A stretch of 64,000 bases of DNA from Macrocystis pyrifera (Eukaryota > Sar > Phaeophyceae > Laminariales > Laminariaceae): assembly GCA_031763025.1 (NCBI GenBank), contig JASSKH010000001.1, positions 21,119,142-21,183,141 on the forward strand. Direction: 5' to 3'. The position numbers and the translations under genes are program-made. Positions 12,076 to 24,419 of the stretch are shown here, in pieces (the stretch's first letter is position 1; each line of letters starts with the position of its first letter). Below the pieces are notes generated by a model. That model was not told where the DNA came from. It was given only the letters and a program-made list of their open reading frames with translations, and did no database searches.

Positions 12076-12250
12076 AGTTTGGTTGGCTTTGGGTATTGCC
12101 CCAATTGCAATATAACTGCAATTGGCGTCATAACATTTAGTTTGGTTGACTTTGGGCTATTACCCCAATTGCAATATAACTGCAATTGGCGTCAAAGCCC
12201 AAAGCCAACCAAAACCGCAATTGGCGTCATAGCCCAAAGCCAACCAAACT
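12076..12250. mobile_element. 175-bp inverted-repeat element (MITE-like)
   Basis: Begins AGTTTGGTTGGCTTTGGG and ends CCCAAAGCCAACCAAACT, perfect 18-bp terminal inverted repeats. Inside, a 60-bp unit is repeated directly and each unit contains CCAATTGCA...TGCAATTGG, so it can fold into nested hairpins. No clear target duplication. Confidence 0.75.
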
Positions 12251-12474
12251 GAATGTATTTGTACAAGAAACGACGGAATACCCTCTCCGAAGGAAAGCCT
12301 TGTATAATATACGCTCTCGTTTTGCCACGGATATATACCACGTATTGTCGAATGCAGTGATATCATTCGTAGCTACTATCATTAATATTATTCATAGTCA
12401 AACAATGCGAAGCCGCTCGAAGAGGTGATCGCCATGCTCCTGGGTGAGCCTTTTGTTTACTGCTGTGGTTTCTA

Positions 12475-14930
12475 GATGCTTCGTGTGAGCGCTGTTCAAG
12501 GCCGCGATGAAGCCCGTCTTTGGTCCAGCGGCACGGTATGTACACAGGCTACACTTTGGTCTGCGTGCGGCGCGGTCGCGCGCTCTCCCTGCGGCGTGCA
12601 GCAGTTCTCTTCCGCGGTGTGTCCGAGGATTTGGAGTTGAGCTGAAAAACACGTCGGAACGACGTCCAGATCATCATGTATGTTGCAGATTTAGTACCTT
12701 GCTTTATGGTGGACACGAAAAATATACCTGATATGTATTTTTCAGATGCTTCGTGTGAGCGCTGCTGTCGGCCGATCACGCCCGTCTTTGCTCCAGCGAC
12801 ATATCGTTTACTCACGCTACACTTTGGTGTGCGTGCGGTGCTGTCGCGCGCTCTCCCCAACTTCTTTCAGCAGTTCTCTTCCGCGGTGTGTCCGAGGAGC
12901 AGGAGCTTAGCTCGAAAACACGTCGTTACAGCGTTGATCATGCAGAATTACTGCTGTTTGCGACAGTTTTTGGTGGACACAAAAAATACGTTTTTTTTTT
13001 TTGGATGCTTCGTGGGAGCGCTGCTCGCGGCCGATCAAGCCCGTCTTTGCGCCAGCGGCACGGGGTGTACACAGGCTACACTTTGGTCTGCGTGCGGCGC
13101 TTTCGCGCGCTCTCCCTGCTGCGTGCAGCAGTTCTCTTCCGCGATGTGTCCGATGAGTTGGAGTTTGAGCTCAAAAACACGTCGAAACGGCGTTCAGTTC
13201 ATCATGTATGTTGCAGATTTAATACCTTGTTTCATGATGGACACGAAAAATATACCTGGTACTTCGAAGTATGTATTTTTCATATGCTTCGTGTGAGCGC
13301 TGCTGTCGGCCGATCACGCTCGTCTTTGCTCCAGCGACATATCGTGTACGCAGGCCACACTTTGGTGTGCGTGCGGTGCTGTCGCGCGCTCTCCCTACTT
13401 CGTGCAGCAGTTCTCGTCCGCGGTGTGTCCGAGGAGCAGGAGCTTAGCTCAAAAACACGTCGTTACAGCATTGATCATGCAGAATTACTGCTGTTTGCGA
13501 CAGTTTTTGGTGGACACAAAATAATACATTCCTTTTTTGGATGCTTCGTGTGAGCGCTGCTCGCGGCCGATGAAGCCCGTGCTTGCGCCAGCGGCACGGG
13601 GTGTACACAGGCTACACTCTGGTCTGCGTACGGTGCTGCCGGGCGCTCTCCCTACTTCGTGCAGCAGCTCTTCTCCGTGGTGTGTCCGAGGAATTCAAGT
13701 TAAGCTCAAAAACGTGTCGAAGCGACGTTCATCATGCAGATTTTTTACCGTTTGCGACACGCTTTATGGTGGAGACAAATAAAATATACCTGTTTTTAGA
13801 TGCTTCGTGTGAGCGCTGCTCGCGGCCGATCAAGCCCGTGTTTGCGCCAGCGGCACGTGGTTTACACAGGCTACACTTTGGCCTGCGTACGGGGCTGTCG
13901 CGAGCTCTCCCTACTTCGTGCAGCAGTTGTTCTACGCAGCGTCTCCGAGGAGTTGGAGTTGAGCTCAAAACCCCTTCGAAACGACGTCCATCTTGCATAA
14001 TTATTACCGTTTTCAACACGTTTTTGGTGCCCAGAAAAAAAGCTACACCTTTTTAGATGGTTCGTGTGCGCGCTGCTGGCGGCCGATCAAGCCCGTTTTT
14101 GCGCCAGCGGCACACCGTGTACACAGGCTACACTTTGGTGTGCGTGCCGCGCTTTTGCGCGCTCTCCCTACTTCGCTCGGCAGCTCTTCTCCGTGGCGTC
14201 TCCGAGGAGTTGTAGCTGCGCTCAAATCAGTCGAAACGACGTTCATCATGCAGAGTTTTTACCGTTTGCGACACACTTTTTGGTGGACACAACGAAAAAC
14301 ATACCCTTTTTTAGATGCTTCGTGTGAGCGCTGCTGGCGGCCGATCAAGCCCGTGTTTGCGCCAGTGGTTTACACAGGCTACACTTTGGTCTGCGTACGG
14401 GGCTGTCGCGCGCTCTCCCTACTTCGTGCAACAGTTGTTCTACGCAGCGTCTCCGAGGAGTTGGAGTTGAGCTCAAGAACCCTTCGAAACGACGTCCATC
14501 TTGCATAATTATTACCGTTTTCAACACGTTTTTGGTGCCCAGAAAAAAACTACACCTTTTTAGATGCTTCGTGTGAGCGCTGCTCGCGGCCGATCAAGCC
14601 CGTGTTTGCGGCAGCGGCACACCGTGTACACAGGCTACACTCTGGTGTGCGTGCGGCGCTTTCGCGCGCTCTCCCTACTTCGCTCGGCAGTTTTTCTCCG
14701 TGGCGTCTCCGAGGAATTGTAGCTGCGCTCAAATCAGTCGAAACGACGTTCATCTAGCAGAATTATTGCCGTTTGCGACACTTTTTGGAGGCCAGAAAAT
14801 AAGGCGTTTTTTAAATGCTTCGTGCGAGCGCTGCTCGTGGCCGATTGAGCTCATTTTTGGGCCAGTACCTCGGGGTGGGTCCACACTACACTTTGGGATG
14901 CATGGGGCGCCGTCGGACGCTGTGTAGGGT
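12475..14930 (+). repeat. Satellite, ten ~257-bp units with dimer structure
   Basis: Units start at 12475, 12745, 13004, 13283, 13540, 13799, 14056, 14314, 14563 and 14814, each with GATGCTTCGTGTGAGCGCTG or close. All carry GGCCGATCAAGCCCG, ACACAGGCTACACTTTGG and CGCGCTCTCCCTACTTCG-type blocks. Units 1-2 repeat as units 3-4, and 6-7 as 8-9, by their 3' halves. Open frames of 150-220 codons cross it, but unit lengths are not multiples of three, so they are not genes. Confidence 0.9.
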
Positions 14931-14934
14931 GCGC

Positions 14935-15560
14935 TAGAAGGTGTTGAGTGGGTGGCAGTGCTTGGAAAACCTAACAATTCCGAACTTATTCGGATTAATT
15001 CCGAATTATCCGAAAATGGCCGCGCCCCAGATGGCGAATAGCCCAAAGGGGTCTTAACGCAGGAACCAACACGCGCTATACTAAACAGAGTAAGACGAAG
15101 AAAATAGTAGGCAAACCGAAGCACAACAGCCGCACGCAGCAGTTTGTGGTACGAGTTGCATCGACAGGTTTTATATACTATTAATCGATCTGATACCAAC
15201 AGAAGTAGCTATCCTGTCTGCTGTCTCTTCCCCGTTTTCGTCAACCGTGCTCCCCCCCCGGAACTGATATGGGCTAGGCAGCGCAAAACAAACAAAACAG
15301 GCTCGCCGTCCATATGCTGCCCGTGGGCGTATACTATTAACATTATATATTCTTGAGGTCGCCAGACTTGCGGTTTTCACTCGCTCTTTGACCTTTCAAG
15401 ATTGTTCAGCATAGACATTGAAAACACGCCCTGATAATTCGCCATCCCAGCATGGGCTTTGCTCTCACCACACTTTGTATCTCGCTTACTTCATGTCCCT
15501 ATTAAAAGTCCTATCTCGGTAGCACAGCGGTAGTGCATTGCCGTACGTGCTGTACGAGGA
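14935..15560. other. Spacer after the satellite
   Basis: Contains the hairpin-prone CCGAACTTATTCGGATTAAT region near 14980-15010 and a tRNA-A-box-like word TAGCACAGCGG at 15521 without a B box. No gene. Confidence 0.4.
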
Positions 15561-15566
15561 AACCTG

Positions 15567-15995
15567 ATGAGATATGCCCGAGGGTGTAATACTACCAAAC
15601 AAGCAGTACGATCATATTATTATCAAAATGTCCAAATAGTAAAATCATACCAGTACCTGGTAGGTATTCACCCCGATGAAAACACACTTTTTCTTTCAGA
15701 ATATTATTACAATCATGGACATTTACAATGGTTATTACTCACTGGATCTTCCACACCTTTTCTTTCATATGTAATAAGAACGACGACTCCTTTTTCGCAG
15801 GTGATCATATCACTGCAGGTCGTCAGTTCGCGATTTTTTCCATCAGACATAAACCTCCTACTCCTTATTAGTGTTGATACTAGAAATACTGATATGATTG
15901 AAGCAGTGCCTGGAGATTCGAGTGTTTCTGGCACTGCTCGATGCCTTGGATACTACTGTGACCAGTACCTGTTGAATGCTCCCGTGACAATGTAG
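15567..15995 (+). CDS. Hypothetical 142-codon ORF
   Basis: Longest open frame of an AT-rich stretch, where stops should be frequent. Protein-like segments include GIHPDENTLFLSEYYYNHGH and IEAVPGDSSVSGTARCLGYY. No known domain, no signal peptide, no clear splice sites. It could be one exon of a gene or a chance ORF. Confidence 0.25.
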   Translation: MRYARGCNTTKQAVRSYYYQNVQIVKSYQYLVGIHPDENTLFLSEYYYNHGHLQWLLLTGSSTPFLSYVIRTTTPFSQVIISLQVVSSRFFPSDINLLLLISVDTRNTDMIEAVPGDSSVSGTARCLGYYCDQYLLNAPVTM

Positions 15996-15999
15996 GGAG

Positions 16000-18500
16000 C
16001 CAGTGCAGACACTTTTTGCTTGCTTTGCCAGGACTTCAAATGAGTTTGGTGGCACCGCCCTACTGTTGACAGGACAAACGTACCTATGCAGCCCACCGCA
16101 GGTAGTACAGCTACCAGCTGTCTGTCTGGCTTCGTCCGTACTGCTCAACCACATTTCCTGTCCGTATATGCAACCTCTTGTGCAGCCTCCTAAAACAACA
16201 TCTATGACCGATCCGCGATGAGCTTAATTTTCAATTTCATTTCGTTTTTTTCCACGTAGTGGGTTTTCATTTTTATACGACATAATAGTATACCAGCTGT
16301 AGGTCGTCACTAGATGTGGTGAGTCGTACGGCCCAAGTAGTATAATAAGAGCTCCTTGCCGGCTCGTTAGTGCTCACCGTCACCCTGAGCACTGCCCCCG
16401 AGAAGCGCTCACCCCGCGACTCGTCTACTGCCACAGTGGCTGTCGGGCGCTCACCTTCGCCTTGCAGCTGCGTACGACGACTTACAAATGTTCATCAGAT
16501 TCCACCAGTTTGCCGGGCCCAAGCTTTACCGAACCAATCGCATTATCAGATTCCATCAAGTCCGCAAAGCAAAACATTACAGAACAGCATCAGATTCCAT
16601 CAGTTCGCCGAACCCCCCAATTTTGTTTTGCGGACACCAGCCCTTGAGCAGCTGGTCCTCGTGTGACTTGCTCTCTCCGCCCTGCATGGTGCTCGTAACC
16701 CTATCACCACTTCCTGATCCTGCCTGGGTCGACCTCCGGGTTCATCATGTTACGGCAAGCTCCCCGGGGTGAGCTGTCAACGCTCACCTGACTCGCCTCC
16801 CCAGTTCGTACGTTGGACCCTTCGGCAGTTCCAGTGGCTACAGGGCTTCGCTCAGGCGAGAGCGAAGCAAACGATGACCAAAAACCTCGATTGCGAGCGA
16901 TGCAGATACTCGATTATGCCCGCTATCACGTGTAATGATGCGTATATGCGAGCGAACAGTCGGTTTAGCCTTTAATCCTTTAATCCTTTAGTTTTTAGTC
17001 CTTTAATCCACTTTTTAGGTTTTGCACGTACTCTCTTCCTTGCCTGGGTAGCGTCTAAAGACACTCGGTGTTGGCCACAACGCGGCATGCGTTGTACACC
17101 TTGGTCAGGCGTTTGACATTCAGCAGACTGAAACTGTCTGCCAAATGAAACGCAAGTCCCACACCCACAGAGTGATCCGCCACTACTCTGCGCCCGACGA
17201 CTCGTGGCTGCATGCCTCGACCCGTCGTACTTTAGATTGCTCCCACGTCCCTCCGCCGCAACATTTCGTCTGCACCACCCCGCGTCGAGGTGGTCTCAGG
17301 TTTGGTACGGCAAGATAATTTCGTGCCAAGCAGGCGGTTCCGCGAGGACGGTCTGGAAGCTTTAAAGCTGTCAACGTGGGGGGGGGGCGCCAAAGTAAAT
17401 AGTCTTGGCGCTCCCGCCGAACAAACGAAGCATATTAATAGTGACTCTTTGCAGGTCCAAGTGGAGCCCGTGGTACCTACACCCTGAAGAAAACAAAACA
17501 ATTCAGATTTTGGAGGCCATGTGGCACGCTCAATGCTTTAGGTGCATTCGTTTTTTAACGGATTGTCATGGACATCGCACCGCTCGTGGCGCGCGTTTTT
17601 TACTTGGTTTTAGTATGTACCTGATGTTGGCTCAAACGGATCAGGTATACCTGATTTTGGCATTCGCCCTTTTGTAAAACGCCAGCTATGAGTTGGACTA
17701 TTAGTTGAGTGGTCGATACTTGACTTATCACAGTCTCGTGGCCAAATATTTTGGTTGACGGCCTACCGCTGCCCCGTCGGGCCTACCTTTGGCCCGTCAA
17801 AGATTCTTCTGAAATATAATAGTACTGACCATTAGAAGGTCCTTGACGGCTGCTCGTGAAGGGGCAAACGCGCCGTCAACCGACATCTATGCTCGCTCGT
17901 GACGGTGAAAATACGCTGTTTTCGATGCCAGCAACGAGACTGGACCTCTTCCCCTGGAGAGGCCTCATCCTCCACGAGCTTTGAAAGCTCATGGCGGCAA
18001 GAGTGTGGGGAATATGGGCTGGGGTGGCGGGCGACATACTCCGCCGTTGCTTGTGCATTGAGGGTTGGGCGTTCCAGAAACAAGTGTTGAAAATTCGATT
18101 CGGGCTATTTTACGTGTGAAAGCACGATCTTTGCGTACAAAGGTTGAGATTCGTAGGCTAGCATACGGTCGCGAAGCGAAGCCTCTTCGGCTGCTGTACA
18201 CGTCGGGCGATCGAACTACGTAAGTCAGAGAGGACGAGGTCTTGGTGTCGACCAAATCGGATGAGCCTACGCCGCGGGAGGAGCGGCACGGTGGTGGAGG
18301 TACAACCGGTGTCTACGATTTTTTTCCTTGTACACGCAGCACTGGCAGGCGGTGTCACATGTCACACGCATCGTGGAGTTTGGGTTGTGTTGTAAGGGAG
18401 TTTAGTTTTCTTATGTGATCGCCAAGGAAACAAAATAAAGTTATGAACGAGTACATATATGTCGGGTTATAGTTACCCTGCAACATGTTTCGTTGCTGGC
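16000..18500. other. Spacer with small repeats
   Basis: Three copies of an ATCAGATTCCATCA word at 16494, 16542 and 16589. Two GCCCGTC...GGCCTACC words sit near 17770-17800. A minus-strand stretch at 17832-18083 (HELSKLVEDEASPGEEVQ) looks mildly protein-like but has no partner exon. No gene called. Confidence 0.4.
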
Positions 18501-18531
18501 CCTCAACGGTATGGATATGCCTTTCGTCGTG

Positions 18532-19215
18532 CCTGCTGCTGTAGATACGAATGGAGTGCATCTTGATGATTTCCTCCCGCCTCCGTCTACTTCTGTAGAG
18601 ACGAATGAATTGCATGTTGACGATTTCCTCTCGCCTCCGTCTACTCCTGTAGAGACGTAGAGACGAATGGAGTGCATGTTGACGATTTCCTCTCGCCTCT
18701 GCCTACTGCTGTAGAGGCGAATGGAGTGCATGTTGACGATTTCCTCTCGCCTCTGCCTACTGCTGTAGAGGCGAATGGAGTGCATGTTGATGATCTCTTC
18801 CTGCCCCCGGCTACTGCTACAAAGAAGAATGGAGTGCAAGTTGATGATTTATTTCCTCCCGCCTCCGCCTACTGTCTTAGAGACGAATGGAGTACATGTT
18901 GATGATTTGCTCCCGCCTCCGTCTACTGCTGTAGAGCGAATGAAGCGCACGTTGATGATTTCCTCCCGCCTCCGCCTGCTGCTGTAGAGGCGAATGGAGT
19001 GCATGTTGATAATTTATCTCCCCCCACCTCCGCCCACTGGAGTAGAGACCAATGAATTGCATGTTGATGATTTCCTCCTGCCCCTGTCTACTGCTGTAGA
19101 TTCGAATGCAGGGCATGCTGATGATTTCCTCTAGCCCTCGCCTGCAGCACGAGTAGAGCTGAATGGAGTGAATGTGGACAAATTTCTGCCGCCCCCGTCT
19201 TCAGTACGAATAGAG
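18532..19215 (+). pseudogene. Decayed 54-bp (18-residue) coding tandem repeat
   Basis: About twelve units of ~54 bp. In frame each reads roughly PPxPTAVETNGVHVDDFLxP, an 18-residue repeat. The phase is kept over long stretches: 18532-18660 in one frame, 18672-18890 in the next. It is broken by an 8-bp duplication (TAGAGACG) near 18653-18661 and by later small indels and stops. Exact multiples of three and conserved HVDDF argue that the array once coded for protein. No start codon, flanking domain or homologue is recognised; the minus strand is also fairly open (SIRLYSSRQRREEI repeats). Confidence 0.5.
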
Positions 19216-19325
19216 TTAAATGGAATAAAATAGAAGGATTTTCTCCTGACTCCGCGTATGAGAAAAATTGAAAAATTAGTGATGATTCACGACCCCAGGG
19301 CGAGTTTCCCCCCACGGTCACAGGA

Positions 19326-19439
19326 GCGGAAAGCACGAGAGCGTGAGTTACCAACATTCGATGAAAATGAACGAGCAGTGGGAATGCTGAACCCTATACA
19401 CGATAAAAATTAAGGCACGTACAGGGGGGGGGGGGGGGG
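19326..19439 (+). repeat. SINE-like body, headless copy
   Basis: Matches 35441-35546 (GCGGAAAGC-A/G-CGAGAGCGTGAG, ACATTCGATGAAAAT, GAGCAGTGGGAATGCTGAAC, AAGGCACGTAC then a G run). It lacks the tRNA-like head. Ends in a G14-16 tract. Confidence 0.65.
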
Positions 19440-20530
19440 TGTACTCATTATCGTGCGTGGCCGTAACACTGTACTTCCCAACGGAGCCCACGTTTAGCAC
19501 AAGGGCGACGACGGTCTGTGGTGGCTCGGGAAAATCAGCGCAACTACACCAACGGATGGAGAATATTTGGTTCGATTTTTGGGCGACCCGGGACCAATCA
19601 AGCTTTCTCTTTCTCCGGCGCGCTACACGACTTCGACGAGAGCTGTACGAGGTTCTTGGTGTCTGCAAATTCACTTGGCTAGCGCTTTTGCACGGGGGGT
19701 CCAGCGTAACGTAGATGAATCTCGAGGTGCCGCCGTGGATGGCTGATTTTCGTTTCTTGACTGCACTATATATATATATTGTCGTTTTCTTGGACATTGG
19801 GAGATGTTTTTTTTTGTGCGCGATGTGTTTCTGGTTTGTTTTCTTTGTTTTTTGGGCTGGGTTATGGATGTGTTTTTGCGTGTTTTGTCCTGCCTACCCC
19901 CCTGCTCAGTGTCGGGACTGGTCTGGGTAATCGGCCGCTCTTTTGCGGCCCAGGACGCGTTTTCAGAGTTGTGGGCTGGGTTTAGGTGGTTCTTGCCGTC
20001 TTCCGTGTTATTTTTCTTTTCGTTTCCGTATTCACTTTTCGCTTTTTCCATGCATCTTCCTCGCCCCCCCCCCCCGTGCGGGCGGAATGGCGATGGCTTT
20101 CTTTAACGATTTCTTCCTGCCCCTTAAGGCTAGGTCTTCCCTTTATTTTTTTACGTACTTTGCCGGCTTCATTGCCTCGCCGTTCAGAGGTGTGGGAGTG
20201 GGTTTTGAGGAGCCGCATCTTCGACTCATGTTTTAGTTCGTGGAATCGGGGTTTCCATGGATTTCCCATAATTCTGCATATACGGCTCATCAGAGTGGGC
20301 TAGTGTTATGATACTGCTTTGTATGAGGTTGAAATTCCGGTAATTACCTGGGTTCAGGCACTGGGAACGTATTGTAGTACTTGGAAGGCGTATTTTAGAT
20401 GGAAAAACAAGGGGTTTTCCAGAGACGCACGAGCTTGATCGGGACAATTTCGCAATGTTGGGGCCTGAAAACTCGTGACGCAGGCCAATCACACACACTA
20501 AAACCGACCAAATTGTGACTAAATTCGTAC
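19440..20530. other. Spacer, T-rich part
   Basis: 19790-20060 is T-rich on the plus strand, giving Phe/Leu ORFs on one strand and Lys/Asn-rich ORFs on the other. No domain recognised. Confidence 0.4.
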
Positions 20531-20535
20531 GCTGA

Positions 20536-21052
20536 TTGGATGATGATCTCATGAACCTGGCTTGTCAATTCCGCCGCCGATCGCAGCACGGCACACAGCG
20601 CCTGCAGCAGAAGCACCCCACGGCAGGTACAAAGCTCTCGATGGAGGAAGCACATCTGACGACCGCGCAGCAAGCACGCCGCCCAATCGTTCGTGTTATG
20701 CCACCGGACAACCCCAAGACTGGAGACACAGATCACAGCAGCAGCAGTAGAGGAAGAAGAATGCGATGGCAAACTTGACAAGCGGTTGAGAGCGAGGACC
20801 AAAAATTCCGAAACGTATAAACCAGAGGTAGAGCCACCTCGACACCCCGACAGCAAGCATATGAATCTGTTGGAACTCGTACGATCACGGGGACTAGCTA
20901 CGTCGTTGCTACTGTTATTGCAGCGTGTGTGCGGTTATTGTCGTAAAGAGAGAGCGCCTACTCCCCCAAATCCGAACGTCGATTGGCGAGAAGAGGCGGG
21001 GGATGGGCTTTGGGAAGAGCATGGCGGAATTGTAAGGACCGTTGGGGCATAG
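20536..21052 (+). CDS. Possible coding region in two overlapping frames
   Basis: Two plus frames look protein-like. One, at 20536-20778, is Gln/Arg-rich and ends RGRRMRWQT. The other, at 20693-21052, runs through EEEECDGKLDKRLRARTKNS and HMNLLELVRSRGLATSLLLL. They overlap by ~85 bp, so a frameshift or splice would be needed to join them. A minus-strand frame of 153 codons covers the first part, which weakens the case. Not recognised. Confidence 0.18.
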
Positions 21053-21537
21053 ATATGAAGACCAAACGGTCGTTACATTATTGAATCAGAATGGCACGTG
21101 CGTATCATTCGCCATCGTGGATGACTGGGGCCATTTATAAATATCCCACATGCTCCGACGAATTGAGGTGATTTAAATGCCTATGATGTAGCTCTACACA
21201 AGATCTTTCGAATGTGGCTATTTTCACGGCTAGGTTCCAACCACAGTGCTCGTGGTGGCGTCGCAACAGAGAGCACATACATGGCACCGGCAACAACAAC
21301 ACAAAACTCGAAAACTTGAGCGATCCGTATCGAGAATGCCTGCGCAAGCCTTGGAAAAGTTTCCCTCTCCTCTTTTTTCGCCTCTCCCAGGCCCCACTAC
21401 TACAAAATTGCCAGGTTGGTCTCACTCTCCGCGTGCACGAAAGGAATAAAACTGCTCTTCTTCTATCGCTATGCGAGCAACACACGTGAGTACCAACGAG
21501 TACAGGCCTAAAAGGCAGACCTGTCCAGGGATACAAA

Positions 21538-21806
21538 GTGTCCCGCAAGCTTGATCTTAACATTGTCGGTTGCAAACATAGAACTTTCAAGAAAACCACG
21601 TATATTTTGGTGACTAGTATTCTTGCCGCGATGCTTAGACTACATCAGTAATAATAGACGAATCGTCGTAAACTGTCCCACAAGCTTCATCTTGACATTG
21701 TCGGCTGGCAAACGTAAAACTTTCAAGAAAACCACGTATATTTTGGTGACTAGTATTCTTGCCGCGATGCTTAGACTACATCTGTAATAATAGACCACTC
21801 GTCGTA
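21538..21806 (+). repeat. 135-bp tandem duplication
   Basis: Units 21538-21672 and 21673-21806, ~92% identical by eye. Shared core AACTTTCAAGAAAACCACG, TATATTTTGGTGACTAGTAT, GCCGCGATGCTTAGACTACA. Non-coding. Confidence 0.85.
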
Positions 21807-21999
21807 TTATGCACACCAAATGGGAAGTCCGACGCACGTTTGACCCTCTTCGATGTCGCCGGTCGTACAATTGTCCGTGTTGTATACCAACCGAGCGCTG
21901 TGCTCGAGTACCTGGTAAAACACCTGAGGGACTGAAAGCCAAGCATAAGAGGAAAGGACAAGAAAAACTGGAGCATATGAAGATCGGCTACGCAAGTCC

Positions 22000-22950
22000 T
22001 TCGGGGGCACGGGTCAGACGGGGTGAGATAGTTTCAGCTGGACGATGATGAGCTTGCTGTGTCCGGAGGGTTCGGGGTAGATGACAGATATACGATGCAG
22101 CCCTACCTGATTAGCACCAGGCCAACACGTATGGAGCAGGTGAAACACAACCGTGGGATTGATCCTTCTCTTTTTCTGATGTCGTATCCACAGTCGAAAA
22201 GGCTGATATTTTTCTTGCTGTACGTTATTCCTCGAGCGCAAAAAAAAATGGGGGGGGGGGGTAGGCTGTGTCGCCCTGATTGACTTAAAATTCAAGTCAC
22301 ACACCAACGCTAGAAAACTCGCGCAGCGCATGCCGTAATGTGCTGGACCACCGATGTAAGACCAGGGACATGGACCCAACGAGATACTGGTTACAAGCAT
22401 GGCATGGCGCATACCAGTGACGAGCTGCCCGGTTTGTTCAGAAAGGCGTGGAATCTGAGTAGAAGTTGATGGATCTGCTGTATTCCTTTAGACTATTATG
22501 GAAAGTATTGAGGTGGGCTGTCAATATATGTACGACTCTGTTAGTCAGCCCAACATGATCGCCTGTCAGTATTTTCGTTGTCATATATCACATGTATTGG
22601 TGTTCTTGAAGAACATCTCGCTGCTGGTATCGAAACAGCAGTAGGGAGTACTTTTGAATCTCGTTGCGGGATGAGCGCCTCCCGTAGATGGTGCTAAGTG
22701 TGAAGCTGGACGTAGTTACTGATGAGCCTACCATGCCACGAACACTTGTCTACCGCCGCCCGGGGCAAAGGCGTCTCAACTCGGGAATTACACAGAAAAA
22801 CCGTATATCCGTCTTTACAATGCTATCAGTAGGCTATACACTATAATATAGGCACGACGCTCGAAAAATTAAAAAACCAGTACTGACGACCTGCATAGCC
22901 GTACACGATTAATATCAATATCAATATTAATATTAATAGTAGTGCATGCA
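22000..22950. other. Spacer
   Basis: A G10-11 run at 22251-22261 and an AATATT-rich stretch at 22913-22940. No gene recognised. Confidence 0.4.
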
Positions 22951-22956
22951 ATTTCG

Positions 22957-23180
22957 AAAAGCATAGTATTATTGAGGCACGACAAAATGCGAGTTTTACA
23001 CGTAGGGAAGAAGTTTGGGCAACCAATGAGATCAACGCGGGTTAATTGTACGTAACAATTGGATAGCCTTGAGACACACCTTGCCTAGTTTGTAGTCGCT
23101 GACCAGCGAGCTAAACACGTTGTCAAGCAGAGTCAGAGCTACAAGAGTAAAGGTGTGATACAGATTAGTTTGAGTTCGAA
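22957..23180. repeat. Dispersed 220-bp repeat, copy 1
   Basis: About 95% identical to 27286-27504, same orientation, e.g. AAGCATAGTATTATTGAGGC, GGATAGCCTTGAGACACACC and AACACGTTGTCAAGCAGAG. A 45-codon minus frame is open in both, but the base changes between copies mostly alter residues, so coding constraint is doubtful. Confidence 0.75.
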
Positions 23181-23617
23181 GAGGGCTCTGTGTTGAGCGT
23201 TCGATCTGATCTGTTTGAACGCTGAACAGGCAGGGTTTTCGCCAGCCAGACACCTTTTTTTATTTTCTTGATAAAGGGACCTTCCTTGGAGAGACTCGTT
23301 CGTGGTGTCTTTTGAGTGTACGAGAGCAGCTAGCTGCGAGTGTGGACGGAAAACCTTGGGGACCATGTCGGAGGGCATGGCAAGCGTGGCCGGAAGCCAG
23401 CACAGGAGCGAATCGCCAAGATCGGTACCTCTGGTATGTCGTAGCACAGTGAGACGTTACAGGGGATGTGTACTGCTGTAGCACATGGTGTCGTTACTCG
23501 GGATGTTGCGCCCTCGGTGGTTTCATTATGTTCGCAACTTGCGAACACATGCGTACAGCAGTGATGGGCCGGTAGCGTGTGCTTGCGGGAATATTTTACC
23601 AGACGCGAGTATGCATA

Positions 23618-23930
23618 CTCTCGTACTTTTGCTTGGTACCAAACTCGAGGAAAGGCACGATTATTAATGTTAATAGTAAGTACGACGGGTTCAGCAGAAG
23701 TGCAGATACAGCAGCAGGGTTCGTGCAGCAGTGGTCGTACGATCTTTCAAGTGCTCGTACTATTACTATTAATATTAATGCGAAATATCATACCTCATGC
23801 GAGACTTTTATCGGTGGCACCAAACTCGAGAGGTTATTTGAGTATGACTGGTACAGCCATGCGTATACAACAGTGTTCGTGCGGCAGTGGTTGTAAGTAC
23901 GATATATCAAATGCTCGTACCGGGGTATAC
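23618..23930 (+). repeat. Degenerate ~170-bp direct repeat
   Basis: The words CTTGGTACCAAACTCGAGG, GTTCGTGCAGCAGTGGT and AAGTGCTCGTAC at 23629-23758 recur as GGTGGCACCAAACTCGAGAG, GTTCGTGCGGCAGTGGT and AAATGCTCGTAC at 23813-23918. Confidence 0.65.
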
Positions 23931-24419
23931 TATCAATGTATGGGATGGCGGTTTCCGGAAACTGGGGTGTGTGCAGTATTCTGGTGGAGCGTACTCTGAG
24001 CTATTTGTGCTCTGATTGTTTCTTGGTGGTATGAAATGATCAGAGCATACAAGCTGTGTAGCTGGTAGCGGTGGTAACTGGTATTTTATTGTCCTTCGCT
24101 ACAACAATACGTGGATTGGGGTCTTACTGGTACCAGTTGCTCCACTGTAGCTTAACTACCCATGGTGGTACAAGTTGCTGGTCGCCATTCGGGGCGGTCG
24201 CGTCGGCTTCCTCGTGCATATTACGCTAGCTGTTAATCCGGGGGAAGTTTTCACGAGCGGGTTCGTGACCTCCGTGGGTACACCGCGTACCGCCGCCGAA
24301 GTAGATTTCGTCGGTTCTCGTTTCTTCGTCTGCGTACCACCCGTCCACAGGGGGGACGGGGGTGCTGTCGCAGTGTGTGCGCCTGCTTCAGCGAAACAGG
24401 TGTCGCATCTTGTTGACTT

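Noticed and set aside
10965-12077. 370-codon ORF with poly-Pro tract
   Set aside because: It is carried by CTG runs and the poly-C tract; the frame that reads as OTU protein in its second half is a different one.
12676-13553. Overlapping 206- and 221-codon ORFs in the satellite
   Set aside because: Unit length is not a multiple of three, the same unit is read in different frames, and no homology or splice sites are visible.
15513-15585. tRNA-like sequence with A-box word TAGCACAGCGG
   Set aside because: No B box, no T-stem and no acceptor pairing could be found.
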